Shown one piece after another: positions 46,655 through 59,591 of a stretch of DNA of 64,000 nt. The stretch is from Psychrobacter glaciei. Its GTDB lineage: Bacteria > Pseudomonadota > Gammaproteobacteria > Pseudomonadales > Moraxellaceae. The notes under the pieces were generated by a model that was not told the DNA's origin, ran no database searches, and was given only the letters and a program-made list of their open reading frames with translations. The stretch spans positions 203,426 through 267,425 of the forward strand of contig NZ_BMZR01000004.1 of assembly GCF_014652895.1 (NCBI RefSeq). The letters are read 5' to 3'. Within the stretch, counting starts at the first letter, position 1; the number at the start of each line of letters is the position of its first letter. The translations under genes and the position numbers were made by a program.

Positions 46655-49327
46655 ATGGCTAAAAAAAATGCTACCGTTCGTCTCATTCGCTTTTTGGTGG
46701 GGCTTTTCATTGCCTGTCTGGCGCTCGCCGTTATCTTAGCGCTTGCTGTGCCTATTGGTTTCTATGGGATGGCGATGTACCTATCACCCACCTTGCCTAG
46801 TACCCAAGAAATCAAAACTGCCAATTTAGAGATGCCATTACAGATCTATAGCCGAGATGATAAATTAATCGGTCAGTATGGCAATCGTCTCTCCCTACCT
46901 GTTACTTTTGATGACATTCCTGAAGATCTCACGCATGCTTTTTTAGCGGCAGAAGACGCGGCCTTTTTCCAGCATAGTGGTATTAGTATTAAAGGTCTTG
47001 GTCGCGCGGTGACTGAAGTGGTGACTGACGATGACAGCCAAACTGGTGGCTCTACCATCACCATGCAGGTTGCCAAAAATTACTTTTTAAGTCCAGAACG
47101 TACCTTAAATCGTAAATTGACGGAATTGTTTTTGGCTCGTAAGATTGAAGACGAACTCAGTAAAAATGATATCTTGACTCTCTATGTTAATAAAATTTAC
47201 CTCGGTGAAGGCGCTTATGGCATTCGTGCCGCCGCCAAAAAATATTATAGTAAATCGTTAGAAAACCTGAATATTGCTGAGATGGCAATGTTAGCAGGTC
47301 TGCCAAAAGCCCCTTCTAAATACAACCCTGTCGCCAACCCTAGCCGCGCCCTTACTCGCCGTAACTGGATCATTGGCCGTATGCTTGAGCTGGGCTATAT
47401 CAATAAAGCGCAACACGACGAAGCGGTAAACTCTCCGGTAGCCATCAATTTGTACCAAGAAAAGCTAGACGTTAATATGCCTTATTTGGCAGAAATGACA
47501 CGCTCTACCTTAGTTGATCGCTATGGTGAGCAAGTGATGCATAGTGGATGGCGGGTACGCCTTACGGTTGATAGCAAAGCACAAACAGATGCGGAAGCGG
47601 CGATACTGACAGGTTTGGTGGCTTACGAACATCGTCATGGTTGGCGCGGGGCTGAAGCAAATGATGAACCGCTAGAAAATTTCCGTCGTTATAGTAATAT
47701 GACTCCTGCCAAAGTCACCAAAGTGAATGCTCGCAGTTTTGAGGCGACAATGCCCTCTGGTGAGAATGTGACTGTTGGTTGGTCTGGGATGAGCTGGGCA
47801 CGCAAGTATATTTCTGCCAATCGTATCGGTTACTTTCCTGACAATGCTCGCCAAATTGTTAATAAAAACGATATCATTCGTTTGATACCGACCGCGAATG
47901 GTAATTGGCAGTTGGGACAAATTCCTAAAATACAAGGAAGTCTGGTCTCCTTGAATCCAGAAACTGGAGCGGTTAATGCATTGGTCGGTGGCTTTGACTT
48001 TAACCACAGTAAGTTCAACCGTGCCTTGCAAGGATGGCGTCAGCCAGGCTCAACGATCAAGCCACTGGTCTACACCACTGCATTAGAAAAAGGCTATCGC
48101 CCAGATAGTATTGTTTCGGATCGTCCGATTCAAGTAGGTGACTGGAAACCGAAAAATTCTGATCAACGTTTCTTAGGTGACATCACTTTACGTCGCGGCT
48201 TGTATTTATCGCGTAACTTAGTCTCTATCCGCTTATTACAGGCTATTGGTATTTCTGATGCCCGCAATCTATTGGATGAATTCGGTCTTGATAAAGAAAA
48301 GCTACCAACGACTTTATCGTTGGCATTAGGCGCAGGGCAAGCAACGCCATTACAAATGGCAACGGCTTACTCCACGTTCGCCAATGGTGGTCACCGTGTT
48401 CAGCCTTACTTTATAGAACAGATCTACAACTACGAAAACAAATTGTTATTCCAAGCCAATCCGCAGCAAGCTTGTGCTGTATGCTTTAACGAACAACTTG
48501 AAAATCTCAATAAAAAGCTTATCGTAGATTATGAGGCAAAAATAGAAAAAGAGAATGCAGCGCTTGCTGCTAAAAAAGAGAAAAAAATTAACGCTAAAGA
48601 CAAAGCCGCAGAGAATAAATCAGCTGCTGACCTCAATGCAGAAGATAGCGACAATACGGCAAAAGATAACGAGGCGCTTGATTTAAACGTTTATGATGGG
48701 AGTCCAGCCTCAGATCGTTTGAAAGCACCTGTCGTGCAGTATATTACTGCCATGCAAGCACCGCGTATTTTGAAGCCAAGAGTGGCTTACGATATGGCTG
48801 ATATCTTGCGTGATGTCGTGCAGCGTGGTACAGCTGTACGAGCAAAAGCGTTGGGACGTAATGATATTGGTGGTAAAACTGGTACAACCAACGATGCGAA
48901 AGACGCATGGTTTGCAGGGTTTCATCCTACTAACACTACTGTCGTATGGATGGGTTTTGATCAACCATCAACCATGGGTCGCCGTGAGTATGGTGGCGTG
49001 GCGGCGCTGCCTGTATGGATGGACTTTATGAGAGCGCAGCTTAAAGATGTGCCTAATCAATGGGTCTCTGTTAACAACCGTGCCAAATCTAAGAAACAGA
49101 TGCAACAAATCCTAGAGATGACAGATGATGGCATTGTTGACAGCGAAGACGATGATGGCGATACTAGTACGTCAGCCAAACCCGTCAAGACCAAAGCACA
49201 GCAACGTAAGCCATCAGAACCTGAGCGTTCGCCAGTGTCACAGCCAAGCAATAATAACGCCGATAGCGTGCCACAAAATCCTTTAACGGTCACCCCTGTC
49301 GAACGTATGCCACCCATGCCAGAGTAA
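46655..49327 (+). CDS. ponA: Penicillin-binding protein 1A
   Basis: PBP1A polymerises and crosslinks peptidoglycan. From the ATG at 46655 it is 890 residues, with an N-terminal membrane helix (about 11-40), a GT51 glycosyltransferase domain (catalytic Glu100 in AAEDAAFFQHSGI, plus GGSTITMQVAKN and RKLTELFLARKIE) and a transpeptidase domain with SxxK at Ser466 (GSTIKP) and KTGTT at Lys741. A charged, Lys/Glu/Ala-rich insertion at about 613-689, after a CAVC pair, splits the transpeptidase domain. The C-terminus is Pro/Ser-rich. The frame could start at the TTG 46640, but the ATG is preferred. Confidence 0.95.
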   Translation: MAKKNATVRLIRFLVGLFIACLALAVILALAVPIGFYGMAMYLSPTLPSTQEIKTANLEMPLQIYSRDDKLIGQYGNRLSLPVTFDDIPEDLTHAFLAAEDAAFFQHSGISIKGLGRAVTEVVTDDDSQTGGSTITMQVAKNYFLSPERTLNRKLTELFLARKIEDELSKNDILTLYVNKIYLGEGAYGIRAAAKKYYSKSLENLNIAEMAMLAGLPKAPSKYNPVANPSRALTRRNWIIGRMLELGYINKAQHDEAVNSPVAINLYQEKLDVNMPYLAEMTRSTLVDRYGEQVMHSGWRVRLTVDSKAQTDAEAAILTGLVAYEHRHGWRGAEANDEPLENFRRYSNMTPAKVTKVNARSFEATMPSGENVTVGWSGMSWARKYISANRIGYFPDNARQIVNKNDIIRLIPTANGNWQLGQIPKIQGSLVSLNPETGAVNALVGGFDFNHSKFNRALQGWRQPGSTIKPLVYTTALEKGYRPDSIVSDRPIQVGDWKPKNSDQRFLGDITLRRGLYLSRNLVSIRLLQAIGISDARNLLDEFGLDKEKLPTTLSLALGAGQATPLQMATAYSTFANGGHRVQPYFIEQIYNYENKLLFQANPQQACAVCFNEQLENLNKKLIVDYEAKIEKENAALAAKKEKKINAKDKAAENKSAADLNAEDSDNTAKDNEALDLNVYDGSPASDRLKAPVVQYITAMQAPRILKPRVAYDMADILRDVVQRGTAVRAKALGRNDIGGKTGTTNDAKDAWFAGFHPTNTTVVWMGFDQPSTMGRREYGGVAALPVWMDFMRAQLKDVPNQWVSVNNRAKSKKQMQQILEMTDDGIVDSEDDDGDTSTSAKPVKTKAQQRKPSEPERSPVSQPSNNNADSVPQNPLTVTPVERMPPMPE

Positions 49328-49359
49328 ACACTTTGCGAGGGTAACGGCTATTTAGCATT

Positions 49360-49398
49360 AAAGGGCTGGTTCAGTAATCACTGAACCAGCCCTTTTTT
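49360..49398. terminator. Intrinsic terminator after ponA
   Basis: AAAGGGCTGGTTCAGT pairs perfectly with its complement (ACTGAACCAGCCCTTT) around a four-base loop, ending in six T. A strong terminator that also serves the facing minus-strand gene at 49455. Confidence 0.92.
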
Positions 49399-49454
49399 AT
49401 TTTAAAACTATAATCTTAAAGATCTGCTTATAAAATCAGTTAAGTCCTACCCTA

Positions 49455-49982
49455 CTAAAACTCAACCATGCCCGCACGCAACTGCTCAATCAGCTCTAAA
49501 AGCTGCTGCCGCCACTCACGTATGGTCGCCTCATCTGGCAACCATTGATTCGATAAAGTGACAACGTTAACGATAAGATCTTTTGGTTCTATCTCAACCA
49601 TATTAGCATTTTCAGCCGCCGAGTTATCTGGCAGTACCGCATACAGGCAACGTTGATAAGCGCGCTCTACATTGGCAAGAAAACCTTGTTCTTGTAACTG
49701 CTGCAAGCGTTGAATTTCAGGTGACACTTGAGTACGTTCGCTCAGTGCTTGCTCGATATCTGACAAAGTGGGTGCCGTCATGTTTAAGCTATAAAAATGA
49801 CCAAGCTCTTGGATAAAAGCTAGGAAACTGCCATACAAATGGAAAATAGCAGTTTCACAGTGTGCTTGATATAACTGCTTATCGTTGGTACTTCCAGCCG
49901 CTTGGCAAGATAGACGACAAAAATACAGCTTTTGGTTGGTTCGATCTGCTTGATATTTAGCAACGCGCGTTTTACCTGCCAT
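49455..49982 (-). CDS. DUF6586-like protein of unknown function
   Basis: This 175-residue, mainly helical cytoplasmic protein begins MAGKTRVAKYQADRTNQKLYFCRLSCQAAG, resembling Pseudomonas proteins annotated as DUF6586 (short helical proteins beginning with a conserved RTNQKL-type segment). Three cysteines cluster in the first 45 residues. The match is by eye and function unknown. The gene stands alone between the ponA terminator and the rpoC terminator region. Confidence 0.55.
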   Translation of the reverse strand: MAGKTRVAKYQADRTNQKLYFCRLSCQAAGSTNDKQLYQAHCETAIFHLYGSFLAFIQELGHFYSLNMTAPTLSDIEQALSERTQVSPEIQRLQQLQEQGFLANVERAYQRCLYAVLPDNSAAENANMVEIEPKDLIVNVVTLSNQWLPDEATIREWRQQLLELIEQLRAGMVEF

Positions 49983-50190
49983 ACTTTAATTATCCTTATA
50001 TTAATAATAAATATGACCAGTTAGCACATCCATAACTCATGATATGATTTTTTGAGTGTACTACTAACTGGAGCAATCTTGCTAGAAAGTATATCAGCTA
50101 AAAAATAGCGGCGCTATATTAAGACTTATCCGCTTACCAGATATAGCTCTTAGACCAATTTTCCTCACTACCTTACTAATTTGCAAACGT

Positions 50191-50221
50191 AAAAAAGCCA
50201 GCAACGTAGGCTGGCTTTTTT
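50191..50221 (-). terminator. Intrinsic terminator after rpoC
   Basis: AAAAAGCCAGC pairs perfectly with GCTGGCTTTTT across a seven-base loop, with T runs on both strands. It lies 36 bp after the rpoC stop codon. Confidence 0.92.
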
Positions 50222-50257
50222 ATTAAGTTAACAATGAATCAAAGATGTCTAATACTA

Positions 50258-53200
50258 TTAGTTATCTTGGTTCAGCTCTTGTGCAAAGGCTTCATCAAAG
50301 CTAGCAAAGTCTTTACTATCAGTGCTAGCAGTCATATCAAACGCTGCATTGAGATCTTTGTCTTGTAGCTTTTGATCCGCTTTCTCTTTACGGGCTTTAT
50401 GATAAGCAAGACCAGTACCAGCTGGAATCAAGCGACCAACGACGACGTTTTCTTTCAGACCACGTAGTTCATCGACTTTACCAGTAACGGCAGCAGCAGT
50501 TAGCACACGAGTCGTTTCCTGGAACGACGCTGCTGAGATAAAGCTTTCCGTTGCCAAGCTGGCTTTGGTGATACCTAGTAATTGACGCTCGAACTGTACT
50601 GGGAATTTATCTTCCGCTTCTAGTTTGGCATTCAACGCTTTGATATCAGCGTACTCGACCTGATCGCCTTTGAAGTGACTTGAATCGCCGCCATCGGTAA
50701 TTTCAACTTTGCGCAGCATCTGACGAATAATAACTTCGATGTGCTTGTCGTTGATTTTTACACCCTGCAGACGATAAACGTCCTGTACTTCGTTAACGAT
50801 ATAATCAGCAAGTGCCGTTTGACCTTTTAGGCGCAAGATATCGTGTGGGTTTTGTGGACCATCAGCGATCACTTCACCACGGGCAACTGTCTCGTTTTCA
50901 AAGACGTTGATTTGACGCCATTTCGGGATCAGCTCTTCATGTACTTCACCATCTTCATTGGTGATAATAAAGCGGTTTTTACCTTTGGTCTCTTTACCAA
51001 AGCTCACCACACCTGACATTTCTGCCATGATGGCGTGATCTTTCGGGCGACGTGCTTCAAACAAATCAGCAACACGTGGTAGACCACCAGTAATATCTTT
51101 GGTACCTGAAGATGCTTGTGGTACACGGCCTAGGATCGAACCGGCTGCTACTTTTTCACCATCGCTCACACGAATGATGGTTTCAGCTGGTAAGAAGTAA
51201 ACCACTTCTTTGCCTTCGTCTGTGTTCAAGATAATCGCAGGACGTAAATCTTTTGCTGAGCTTGAACGGTCACGAGTGGCTAGAATCTCAAACGAGCTCA
51301 TACCAGTCGCATCATCAACCTTCACAGTCGCTGTTAGACCATCAGTAATATCACTGAAACGTGCTGTACCAGCAAATTCTGTGATGATAGGATGCGTGTG
51401 CGGATCCCATTTAGCGATGGTCTGGCCGCCTTCGACCTGATCTTCATCTTTCACAAGTACGCTAGAACCGTAAGGAACTTTATAGCGTTCACGCTCACGA
51501 CCAAGCTCATCAGTCAACGCGATTTCAGCAGAACGCGATACGATGACTAAGTGACCATCGGTATGTTGAACGGTTTTCATGTTTTCGAAATGCGCTTGAC
51601 CAGCATTACGTACAGAGATGCTGTTGTCTACAGAGGCTGAGCTTGCTGCCCCGCCCACGTGGAACGTACGCATGGTTAACTGAGTACCCGGCTCACCGAT
51701 AGACTGAGCGGCCATAACACCGACTGATTCGCCGATATTCACTTTATGACCACGAGCAAGATCACGACCATAGCACTGTGAACAAACGCCATGCTCAACA
51801 TTACAAGTAATAACTGAACGTACCCAGATATCATCGATCGCGTTTTCATCAAGCACATTGACCCAATGCTCATCGATCAACGTACCCGCTGGAATCAATA
51901 TCTTATCAGCGTCATCATTGTAAGTGACATCACGCGCGGTCACACGACCAAGTACTAGCTCACCCAATTTCTCAATGATTTCGCCACCTTGAATATGTGG
52001 TTTCATGAGCAAGCCTTGCTCGGTACCACAGTCATCACTGGTGATAACCAAATCTTGTGCAACATCAACCAAACGACGAGTCAAATAACCCGAGTTAGCC
52101 GTTTTCAATGCCGTATCTGCTAGACCTTTACGTGCACCATGCGTAGAGATAAAGTACTGTAGTACCGTCAAACCTTCGCGGAAGTTGGCTTTAATCGGTG
52201 TCTCAATGATTGAACCATCCGGCTTAGCCATCAGGCCACGCATACCAGCCAACTGACGAATCTGTGCCGCACTACCACGAGCACCAGAATCTGACATGAT
52301 AAAGATAGAGTTAAATGATTTCTGCTCTTCTTCTTCACCTTGCGCGTTGATGACTTTATCGGTCGCCAAGTTATCCATCATCGCTTTCGCGACTTTGTCA
52401 TTGGTACGTGACCAGATGTCGACCACTTTGTTATAACGCTCACCAGCCGTCACAAAACCTTGCTCAAACTGATCTTCAATCTCGCGCACTTCGCCTTCAG
52501 CAACTTCAATAATTTGCTTTTTGCTCGGTGGAATAACCATGTCATCCAAACCAATAGACACACCAGACAGCGTTGCTTGCGCAAAACCTAAATACATCAA
52601 TTGGTCAGCAAACATAACACTGTCTTTAACGCCTACTTTACGATAGCAAGAGTTGATCAAGCGTGAGATGTTTTTCTTCGTCATCTCTTGGTTACATTCA
52701 TCAAACGTCATACCTTTAGGCATGATGTTCCAGATAAGTAAACGACCAGCAACCGTATCTTTGATACTGATTTCTTTGGTCTCGTTGCCTTCTTCATCGA
52801 AATGCGTTTCAGTCACACGAACTTTAATTTTCGCGTTTACATGCAAATCGTTTGAGCCAATCGCGCGCAATGCTTCATTGACGGTGGCAAAGATCATGCC
52901 TTCGCCTTTAGCATTCACTGATGAGCGGCTAATGTAGTACAAACCCAATACCACATCCTGTGACGGTACGATGATTGGATCGCCGTTCGCAGGTGACAAG
53001 ATGTTGTTGGTCGACATCATCAAAGCACGTGACTCAAGCTGAGCTTCTAGCGTCAATGGCACGTGAACGGCCATTTGGTCACCATCAAAATCGGCGTTGA
53101 ATGCAGTACATACGAGCGGATGCAATTGAATTGCTTTACCTTCGATTAGTACTGGCTCGAACGCTTGTAGACCCAAACGGTGAAGCGTTGGTGCACGGTT

Positions 53201-54475
53201 AAGAAGCACTGGATGCTCACGGATAACCATGGCCAGCATATCCCACACTTGCGGTTCTTCACGCTCAACCATTTTTTTGGCAGCTTTAATCGTCGTTGCC
53301 AAACCATGAGATAACAGTTTGTTATAAGTAAATGGCTTAAATAACTCAAGTGCCATTTTCTTCGGTAGACCACACTGATGTAGGCGTAGTGTTGGACCTA
53401 CAACGATTACCGAACGACCAGAATAATCGACACGCTTACCAAGTAAGTTTTGACGGAAACGACCTTGCTTACCTTTGATCATATCTGCCAAAGATTTCAA
53501 TGGACGCTTATTACTACCAGTAATCGCACGACCGCGACGACCGTTATCTAACAACGCATCGACTGACTCTTGCAACATACGTTTTTCGTTACGTACGATG
53601 ATATCAGGGGCGCTCAGCTCAAGCAGACGCTTGAGACGGTTGTTACGGTTGATAACACGGCGATACAAATCATTCAAATCTGAAGTCGCAAAACGACCAC
53701 CTTCTAGCGGTACTAGAGGACGTAAATCTGGTGGTAATACTGGCAAGATGGTCATAACCATCCATTCAGGTTTGTTATTAGAATCACGGAATGCTTCTAA
53801 TAGCTTCAAACGCTTAGACATCTTTTTGAGCTTAGTTTCAGAACCCGTTTGCGGAATCGCTTCACGCAGCTCATCGATTTCTAAGTCTAAGTCGATATCT
53901 TTTAATAGGTCTTGTACCGCTTCTGCACCCATCTTGGCAGTGAATTCGTCGCCAAACTCTTCAAGCGCTCGGTAGTAGTCTTCATCGTCAAGCAATTGGT
54001 ACTTCTCTAAAGAAGTCAGACCTGGCTCAGTAACGATATAGCTTTCAAAATATAGAACGCGCTCAATATCACGTAGCGTCATGTCTAGCAAAAGACCGAT
54101 GCGGCTTGGTAATGATTTTAAGAACCAAATGTGCGCTACAGGACTGGCTAGGTCAATATGACCCATGCGATCGCGACGGACTTTGGCAGTAGTGACTTCA
54201 ACACCACATTTTTCACAGATAACGCCTTGGAATTTACGGCGTTTATACTTACCACATAGACATTCAAAATCTTTTACTGGGCCAAAAATTTTGGCACAAA
54301 AAAGACCATCACGCTCAGGCTTAAACGTACGATAGTTAATGGTTTCAGGCTTTTTCACTTCACCATGCGACCATGACTTGATCACGTCAGGTGAGGCCAA
54401 AGTAATTTGAATGCTATCAAACTCTTGATTACCGTTGCCGGTAGGGCTTTGCATGATATCGAGTAAATCTTTCAA
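50258..54475 (-). CDS. rpoC: RNA polymerase subunit beta'
   Basis: RpoC holds the catalytic magnesium of RNA polymerase. The 1405-residue protein has the N-terminal zinc site [23 protein letters not shown], the active-site NADFDGDQM (Asp462, Asp464, Asp466), the bridge helix and trigger loop ([19 protein letters not shown]) and a second zinc site ([19 protein letters not shown]). Length matches other Moraxellaceae proteins. It lies 185 bp downstream of rpoB, with no terminator between them, so they are cotranscribed. Confidence 0.98.
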   Translation of the reverse strand: MKDLLDIMQSPTGNGNQEFDSIQITLASPDVIKSWSHGEVKKPETINYRTFKPERDGLFCAKIFGPVKDFECLCGKYKRRKFQGVICEKCGVEVTTAKVRRDRMGHIDLASPVAHIWFLKSLPSRIGLLLDMTLRDIERVLYFESYIVTEPGLTSLEKYQLLDDEDYYRALEEFGDEFTAKMGAEAVQDLLKDIDLDLEIDELREAIPQTGSETKLKKMSKRLKLLEAFRDSNNKPEWMVMTILPVLPPDLRPLVPLEGGRFATSDLNDLYRRVINRNNRLKRLLELSAPDIIVRNEKRMLQESVDALLDNGRRGRAITGSNKRPLKSLADMIKGKQGRFRQNLLGKRVDYSGRSVIVVGPTLRLHQCGLPKKMALELFKPFTYNKLLSHGLATTIKAAKKMVEREEPQVWDMLAMVIREHPVLLNRAPTLHRLGLQAFEPVLIEGKAIQLHPLVCTAFNADFDGDQMAVHVPLTLEAQLESRALMMSTNNILSPANGDPIIVPSQDVVLGLYYISRSSVNAKGEGMIFATVNEALRAIGSNDLHVNAKIKVRVTETHFDEEGNETKEISIKDTVAGRLLIWNIMPKGMTFDECNQEMTKKNISRLINSCYRKVGVKDSVMFADQLMYLGFAQATLSGVSIGLDDMVIPPSKKQIIEVAEGEVREIEDQFEQGFVTAGERYNKVVDIWSRTNDKVAKAMMDNLATDKVINAQGEEEEQKSFNSIFIMSDSGARGSAAQIRQLAGMRGLMAKPDGSIIETPIKANFREGLTVLQYFISTHGARKGLADTALKTANSGYLTRRLVDVAQDLVITSDDCGTEQGLLMKPHIQGGEIIEKLGELVLGRVTARDVTYNDDADKILIPAGTLIDEHWVNVLDENAIDDIWVRSVITCNVEHGVCSQCYGRDLARGHKVNIGESVGVMAAQSIGEPGTQLTMRTFHVGGAASSASVDNSISVRNAGQAHFENMKTVQHTDGHLVIVSRSAEIALTDELGRERERYKVPYGSSVLVKDEDQVEGGQTIAKWDPHTHPIITEFAGTARFSDITDGLTATVKVDDATGMSSFEILATRDRSSSAKDLRPAIILNTDEGKEVVYFLPAETIIRVSDGEKVAAGSILGRVPQASSGTKDITGGLPRVADLFEARRPKDHAIMAEMSGVVSFGKETKGKNRFIITNEDGEVHEELIPKWRQINVFENETVARGEVIADGPQNPHDILRLKGQTALADYIVNEVQDVYRLQGVKINDKHIEVIIRQMLRKVEITDGGDSSHFKGDQVEYADIKALNAKLEAEDKFPVQFERQLLGITKASLATESFISAASFQETTRVLTAAAVTGKVDELRGLKENVVVGRLIPAGTGLAYHKARKEKADQKLQDKDLNAAFDMTASTDSKDFASFDEAFAQELNQDN

Positions 54476-54660
54476 GTTGCTTCTCCGTTATCTTTATAAT
54501 CATCTGACAGCGTACTATTAACGCGGATAAGATGAATGAAGGCAATGAATAGGGTTGAGATAAATGGCTAAAAGCAGCAGCAATTTAGCATACTGCTTTT
54601 AGCTAACCACTAAGGTTAATAACTGACTGTAATAATCTTAATTCAGTCAGCCAGCCATTC

Positions 54661-57600
54661 TTAATGGGTTTGTTTTAACTCAATGTTAATACCCAATGAT
54701 TTGATTTCTTTGGTCAAGACGTTAAACGATTCAGGCATACCTGGATCCATATATTGCTCACCATCGACGATGTTTTTATACATACGGGTACGGCCTTCGA
54801 CATCATCCGATTTCACTGTCAACATCTCTTGCAGCGTGTAAGTCGCGCCGTAAGCTTCTAGTGCCCATACTTCCATCTCACCGAAGCGCTGACCACCAAA
54901 CTGTGCTTTACCACCAAGTGGCTGCTGCGTCACTAGTGAATAAGAACCAGTTGAACGTGCATGCATTTTGTCATCAACCAAATGGTTAAGCTTGAGCATA
55001 TACATGTAGCCGACGGTTACTTGACGATCAAACTTCTGACCCGTACGACCATCATATAACGTCTGCTGACCGTTTCTGGCTAGACCAGCAAGCTCTAGCA
55101 AGTCTTTGACTTGATGCTCATGCGCACCATCAAATACTGCCGTGCCCATCGGTACACCGCCACGCAAGTTGTCTGATAGCGCCATGATGTCGTCATCACT
55201 CAAGCTATCTAGATCAACTTGTTCACCGCCTACTTTGTTATAGATTTGGTCTAAGAAATCACGTAAGTCTTTGATCGCGGCTTGTGCTTTGAGCATGCCG
55301 TCAATTTTCTCGCCCAAACCTTTTGCTGCCATACCCAAATGCGTCTCTAGCACCTGACCGATGTTCATACGAGACGGAACACCTAGTGGGTTCAGTACGA
55401 TGTCAACGGTATTACCATTTTCGTCATAAGGCATGTCTTCAACCGGCATAATGCGCGATACAACACCTTTGTTACCATGACGACCAGCCATCTTATCACC
55501 AGGCTGAATACGACGCTTAACCGCTAGATATACCTTAACGATTTTTTGTACGCCATGTTGCAAGTCATCACCGGCAGTCAATTTGCGTTTTTTCTCAGCA
55601 AACTTCACATCGATGTCTTTTTGCTTATCAACTAAGTAATCAGCGATTTGCGTTAGACGCTCAGAGATTTCTTCTTCAACTGGCTGAATATCAAGCAAAG
55701 TCTCAAGGCTCATATCTTTCATATCAGCCAATGCCATCACTGTACCGGCCTTTAGACCTGAACCACCACTGACTTTTTGACCATCAAGCAAATTACCAAT
55801 ACGACCACGAGCGGCTTCTTCAAAGATACGTAGCTCTTCTTTTAAATCTTTACGATAGCTATCAAGCTGTGATTTTTCAATCGCTCTCGCACGTGCATCT
55901 TTTTCAACGCCATCACGGGTAAAGACTTGAACGTCAATAACCGTACCTTTGCTTGATGTTGGAACACGTAATGACGTGTCTTTAACATCAGCGGCTTTTT
56001 CACCAAAGATAGCCCGGAGGAGTTTCTCTTCTGGCGTTAGTTGTGTTTCACCTTTTGGCGTCACTTTACCAACCAAGATATCACCAGCGTCAACTTCAGC
56101 ACCGATATAAACGATACCCGCTTCATCAAGGCTTGATAGAGCCGCTTCACCAACGTTTGGAATATCAGCAGTAATCTCTTCAGTACCTAGCTTGGTATCA
56201 CGCGCCACACAGGTCAATTCTTGAATATGAATAGTGGTGAAACGATCTTCTTTTACCACTTTTTCAGATAACAAGATTGAATCTTCGAAGTTGTAACCAT
56301 TCCACGGCATAAATGCGATGCGGATGTTCTGACCCAATGCCAACTCGCCAAGATCCGTTGAAGGACCATCAGCCAAGATATCACCTACAGCAATAGCATC
56401 GCCTTGGTTCACGATAATACGTTGGTTGATACAAGTGTTTTGGTTAGAACGCGTATATTTAACTAAGTTATAGATATCAATACCGGCTTCACCAGCAATC
56501 ATCTCATCTTCATTTACACGAACCACAACACGTGAGGCATCAACGTCTTCGATCACACCACCACGCTTAGCGATGACACAAACACCAGAGTCACGAGCAA
56601 CGTGACGCTCCATACCCGTACCTACTAACGGCTTATCAGCACGTAGCGTAGGAACAGCCTGACGCTGCATGTTCGAACCCATCAAGGCACGGTTAGCATC
56701 ATCATGCTCTAGGAACGGAATCAAACCTGCTGCGACCGATACGACCTGACTTGGTGACACATCCATATGCGTCACTTTTTCTGGCGGCATGCGAACGAAT
56801 TCACCATAGCTACGTACACTGACCATTTCATCAGATAACGCGCCTTCTGCGGTTACTGGTGAATCAGCCTGTGCAATGACCGTACCTACTTCTTCAATGG
56901 CGGATAGATATTCAATAACATCTGTGACTTTACCATCAACCACACGGCGATAAGGCGTTTCTAAGAAGCCAAAGCTGTTGGTTTTAGCGAATGTTGCCAA
57001 TGAGTTGATAAGACCAATGTTTGGACCTTCAGGAGTCTCAATTGGGCATACACGGCCATAATGGGTATCATGTACGTCACGTACTTCAAAGCCTGCACGT
57101 TCACGAGTCAGACCACCGGGTCCTAATGCTGATACACGGCGCTTATGGGTAACTTCAGACAACGGGTTGTTCTGATCCATAAACTGTGACAACTGGCTTG
57201 AACCAAAGAACTCTTTAACCGCAGCCGCAACAGGCTTTGAGTTAATCAAATCTTGTGGTGACAAGTTATCAGATTCCGCTGAGCTTAAACGCTCTTTAAC
57301 CGCACGCTCAACACGCACTAGACCAACACGGAATTGGTTTTCTGCCATTTCACCAACCGAACGAATACGGCGGTTACCTAGATGGTCAATATCATCGACT
57401 TCGCCGCGACCGTTACGAATTTCGATCAGCTCTTTTAGCACGTTAACGATATCGGCATTGGTCAATACGCTACGTTCGCGCTGGATATCTGGATCATCCG
57501 TGTTATCAAATTCTAAACCAAGACGACGGTTGAATTTCATACGACCAACATTTGATAGGTCATAACGATCAGCGTTAAAGAACATGCTATCAAATAGTTT

Positions 57601-58779
57601 TTCAGCAGTTTCGACCGTTGGTGGCTCACCTGGACGCATGACTTTATAGATTTCAATCAATGCTTCTTCACGGCTTGAAGTACTGTCAGCACGTAACGTA
57701 TCGGCAATATAACTGCCTTGATCGATATCGTTGGTGAACAAGATGCTGAACTCTTTGATAGAGTCACTGGCTTCAAATGCGCTTAATTTAACCAATAATT
57801 CATGGTCAATTAATGTATTGGCTTTAGCGATGACTTCATCGTTAACGACGATATCCTCGGCCAAAATACGCTCATATAAGTATTCATCAGGGATAGAGAT
57901 TTTGGTCATACCCGCTTCTTCAAGCTGACGGATACGACGGGCATTGATACGTTTGCCCTGCTCTACGATGACGTCACCTTCAGGTGATACGATATCGAAC
58001 TGAGCCATCTCGCCGCGCAGACGATCTGCAACCAGATCAATCTCAAACTGCTCTTCACCTTTATAAACCGCTACTTTATCAAAGAAAAGATCTAAGATTT
58101 CAGCAGTGCTCAAGCCTAGGGCACGAAGGATAATAGATGCCAGTAATTTACGACGACGGTCAATACGAGCAAAGACTAGGTCTTTTGCATCAAATTCAAA
58201 ATCAAGCCATGAACCACGGTAAGGGATGATACGGGCGTTATAAAGCACTTTACCACTTGAATGTGACTTGCCTTTATCATGATCAAAGAACACGCCAGGT
58301 GAGCGATGTAATTGCGATACGATAACACGCTCAGTACCATTGATAATAAAGGTACCGTTTTGGGTCATCAATGGGATTTCACCCATATAGACACTTTGCT
58401 CACGGATATCTTTGATTGCCGCTTTACTGTCTTTGTCTTTGCTGTCTTTATCTTTGATAATTAAGCGGATTTTGACACGCATTGGTGCTGCAAACGTTGA
58501 GCCACGTAAGATACACTCACGCTCATCAAACTCAGGATCGCCCAAATAATATTCAACGAATTGTAACTCAGCATTACCAGAGTGACTCTCAATTGGGAAA
58601 ATAGAGGAATACGCAGCTTGCAGGCCACTATTCTCACGAGCTTTTGGCTTTTTATGCTCTTGCAAAAATTGCTCGTAGGAATCTACTTGAATAGACAGTA
58701 AATAGGGAATGTCCATCACAGTGGGCAATTCAGCAAAACTTTTGCGAATACGCTTTTTTTCAGTATAAGAATATGCCAT
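54661..58779 (-). CDS. rpoB: RNA polymerase subunit beta
   Basis: RpoB is the second large catalytic subunit. The 1372-residue protein is complete. Its rifampicin-binding region reads [20 protein letters not shown], continuing [10 protein letters not shown], with Asp535, His545 and Ser550 (E. coli 516, 526 and 531), the susceptible residues. Further motifs are [23 protein letters not shown] and the C-terminal [24 protein letters not shown]. An intergenic region of 812 bp with a strong terminator separates it from rplL, so it probably has its own promoter. Confidence 0.98.
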   Translation of the reverse strand: MAYSYTEKKRIRKSFAELPTVMDIPYLLSIQVDSYEQFLQEHKKPKARENSGLQAAYSSIFPIESHSGNAELQFVEYYLGDPEFDERECILRGSTFAAPMRVKIRLIIKDKDSKDKDSKAAIKDIREQSVYMGEIPLMTQNGTFIINGTERVIVSQLHRSPGVFFDHDKGKSHSSGKVLYNARIIPYRGSWLDFEFDAKDLVFARIDRRRKLLASIILRALGLSTAEILDLFFDKVAVYKGEEQFEIDLVADRLRGEMAQFDIVSPEGDVIVEQGKRINARRIRQLEEAGMTKISIPDEYLYERILAEDIVVNDEVIAKANTLIDHELLVKLSAFEASDSIKEFSILFTNDIDQGSYIADTLRADSTSSREEALIEIYKVMRPGEPPTVETAEKLFDSMFFNADRYDLSNVGRMKFNRRLGLEFDNTDDPDIQRERSVLTNADIVNVLKELIEIRNGRGEVDDIDHLGNRRIRSVGEMAENQFRVGLVRVERAVKERLSSAESDNLSPQDLINSKPVAAAVKEFFGSSQLSQFMDQNNPLSEVTHKRRVSALGPGGLTRERAGFEVRDVHDTHYGRVCPIETPEGPNIGLINSLATFAKTNSFGFLETPYRRVVDGKVTDVIEYLSAIEEVGTVIAQADSPVTAEGALSDEMVSVRSYGEFVRMPPEKVTHMDVSPSQVVSVAAGLIPFLEHDDANRALMGSNMQRQAVPTLRADKPLVGTGMERHVARDSGVCVIAKRGGVIEDVDASRVVVRVNEDEMIAGEAGIDIYNLVKYTRSNQNTCINQRIIVNQGDAIAVGDILADGPSTDLGELALGQNIRIAFMPWNGYNFEDSILLSEKVVKEDRFTTIHIQELTCVARDTKLGTEEITADIPNVGEAALSSLDEAGIVYIGAEVDAGDILVGKVTPKGETQLTPEEKLLRAIFGEKAADVKDTSLRVPTSSKGTVIDVQVFTRDGVEKDARARAIEKSQLDSYRKDLKEELRIFEEAARGRIGNLLDGQKVSGGSGLKAGTVMALADMKDMSLETLLDIQPVEEEISERLTQIADYLVDKQKDIDVKFAEKKRKLTAGDDLQHGVQKIVKVYLAVKRRIQPGDKMAGRHGNKGVVSRIMPVEDMPYDENGNTVDIVLNPLGVPSRMNIGQVLETHLGMAAKGLGEKIDGMLKAQAAIKDLRDFLDQIYNKVGGEQVDLDSLSDDDIMALSDNLRGGVPMGTAVFDGAHEHQVKDLLELAGLARNGQQTLYDGRTGQKFDRQVTVGYMYMLKLNHLVDDKMHARSTGSYSLVTQQPLGGKAQFGGQRFGEMEVWALEAYGATYTLQEMLTVKSDDVEGRTRMYKNIVDGEQYMDPGMPESFNVLTKEIKSLGINIELKQTH

Positions 58780-59527
58780 CGAGAGTCCTTACAGTAAACG
58801 TGGAAACAAATTGAAAGCGTGGCCAGCATGCATCAATACTATTTGATATTAATATTATGCAAACTTGGCAACGTAAACGATAATATAAAACGGGTGTTAA
58901 TACTCAGCTAGTGACTGTTTATCTATTCGTACAGGTGATACATTGGTATGTGCTTCATCAGTGCGCCACTATGACACTATCATTTAATGTTACAACTGCA
59001 TTTAATCTTACAAATCAATCTAGTCTTATCATCGGTATCTAAGCCACTCTATATGATGGTTTAGACCGATAGTTTCAATATAAGCCAATCTATAATAAAT
59101 TGATTTATAGGTTAATACTTACCAATACTCTTGAGAAGAAACAACTTCTATTAGGGTGATCCTAATCTACTTACCATCAAAACCAATGTCGTCGCTGATA
59201 TATACCGTCTACGAGCCTACCTACTGACAGTAAAACCATGCTAAATGGATAACCTAAGATTAACAGCTTTTCAGAATTAATAATAATTGGGGTAACTATA
59301 ACTTTTAGAATCAGTATAAACTATAGTATTACTGGGAAAGCATGCAGACACAAAAAAATGCCAAACATCTATGGACGTTTAGCTGATATTAACTGATTTC
59401 AAAAACTGGTATGTGTGCTTGCACTGTGTCTATTTGCATAGCTATCGTCTGTCCTTTTGATGGGTATCCACCGTGTTGTTGCATACGTATGTTGGCAGAC
59501 ACAAAAGGTCAAGCTACGAATTATAAT
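58780..59527. other. Long non-coding region upstream of rpoB
   Basis: This gap between rpoB and the terminator after rplL has no visible gene. It is AT-rich. CCTTTTG (near 59453) and CAAAAGG (near 59502) form an inverted repeat, with a 10-bp palindrome CATACGTATG between them. No minus-strand promoter stands out; TTTACG-17-TATTAA near 58850-58880 is a weak candidate. It probably carries the rpoBC promoter and a long leader. Confidence 0.4.
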
Positions 59528-59567
59528 AAAAAAAAGCTGGCAATGCAAGGCATTACCAGCTTTTTTT
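59528..59567. terminator. Intrinsic terminator between rplL and rpoB
   Basis: AAAAAGCTGGCAATG pairs with CATTACCAGCTTTTT (one mismatch) around a five-base loop, with long T runs on both strands. It begins 25 bp after the rplL stop codon, so rplJL transcription should largely end here. Confidence 0.9.
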
Positions 59568-59591
59568 GTACAACACTAAGATAAGCTCAGC

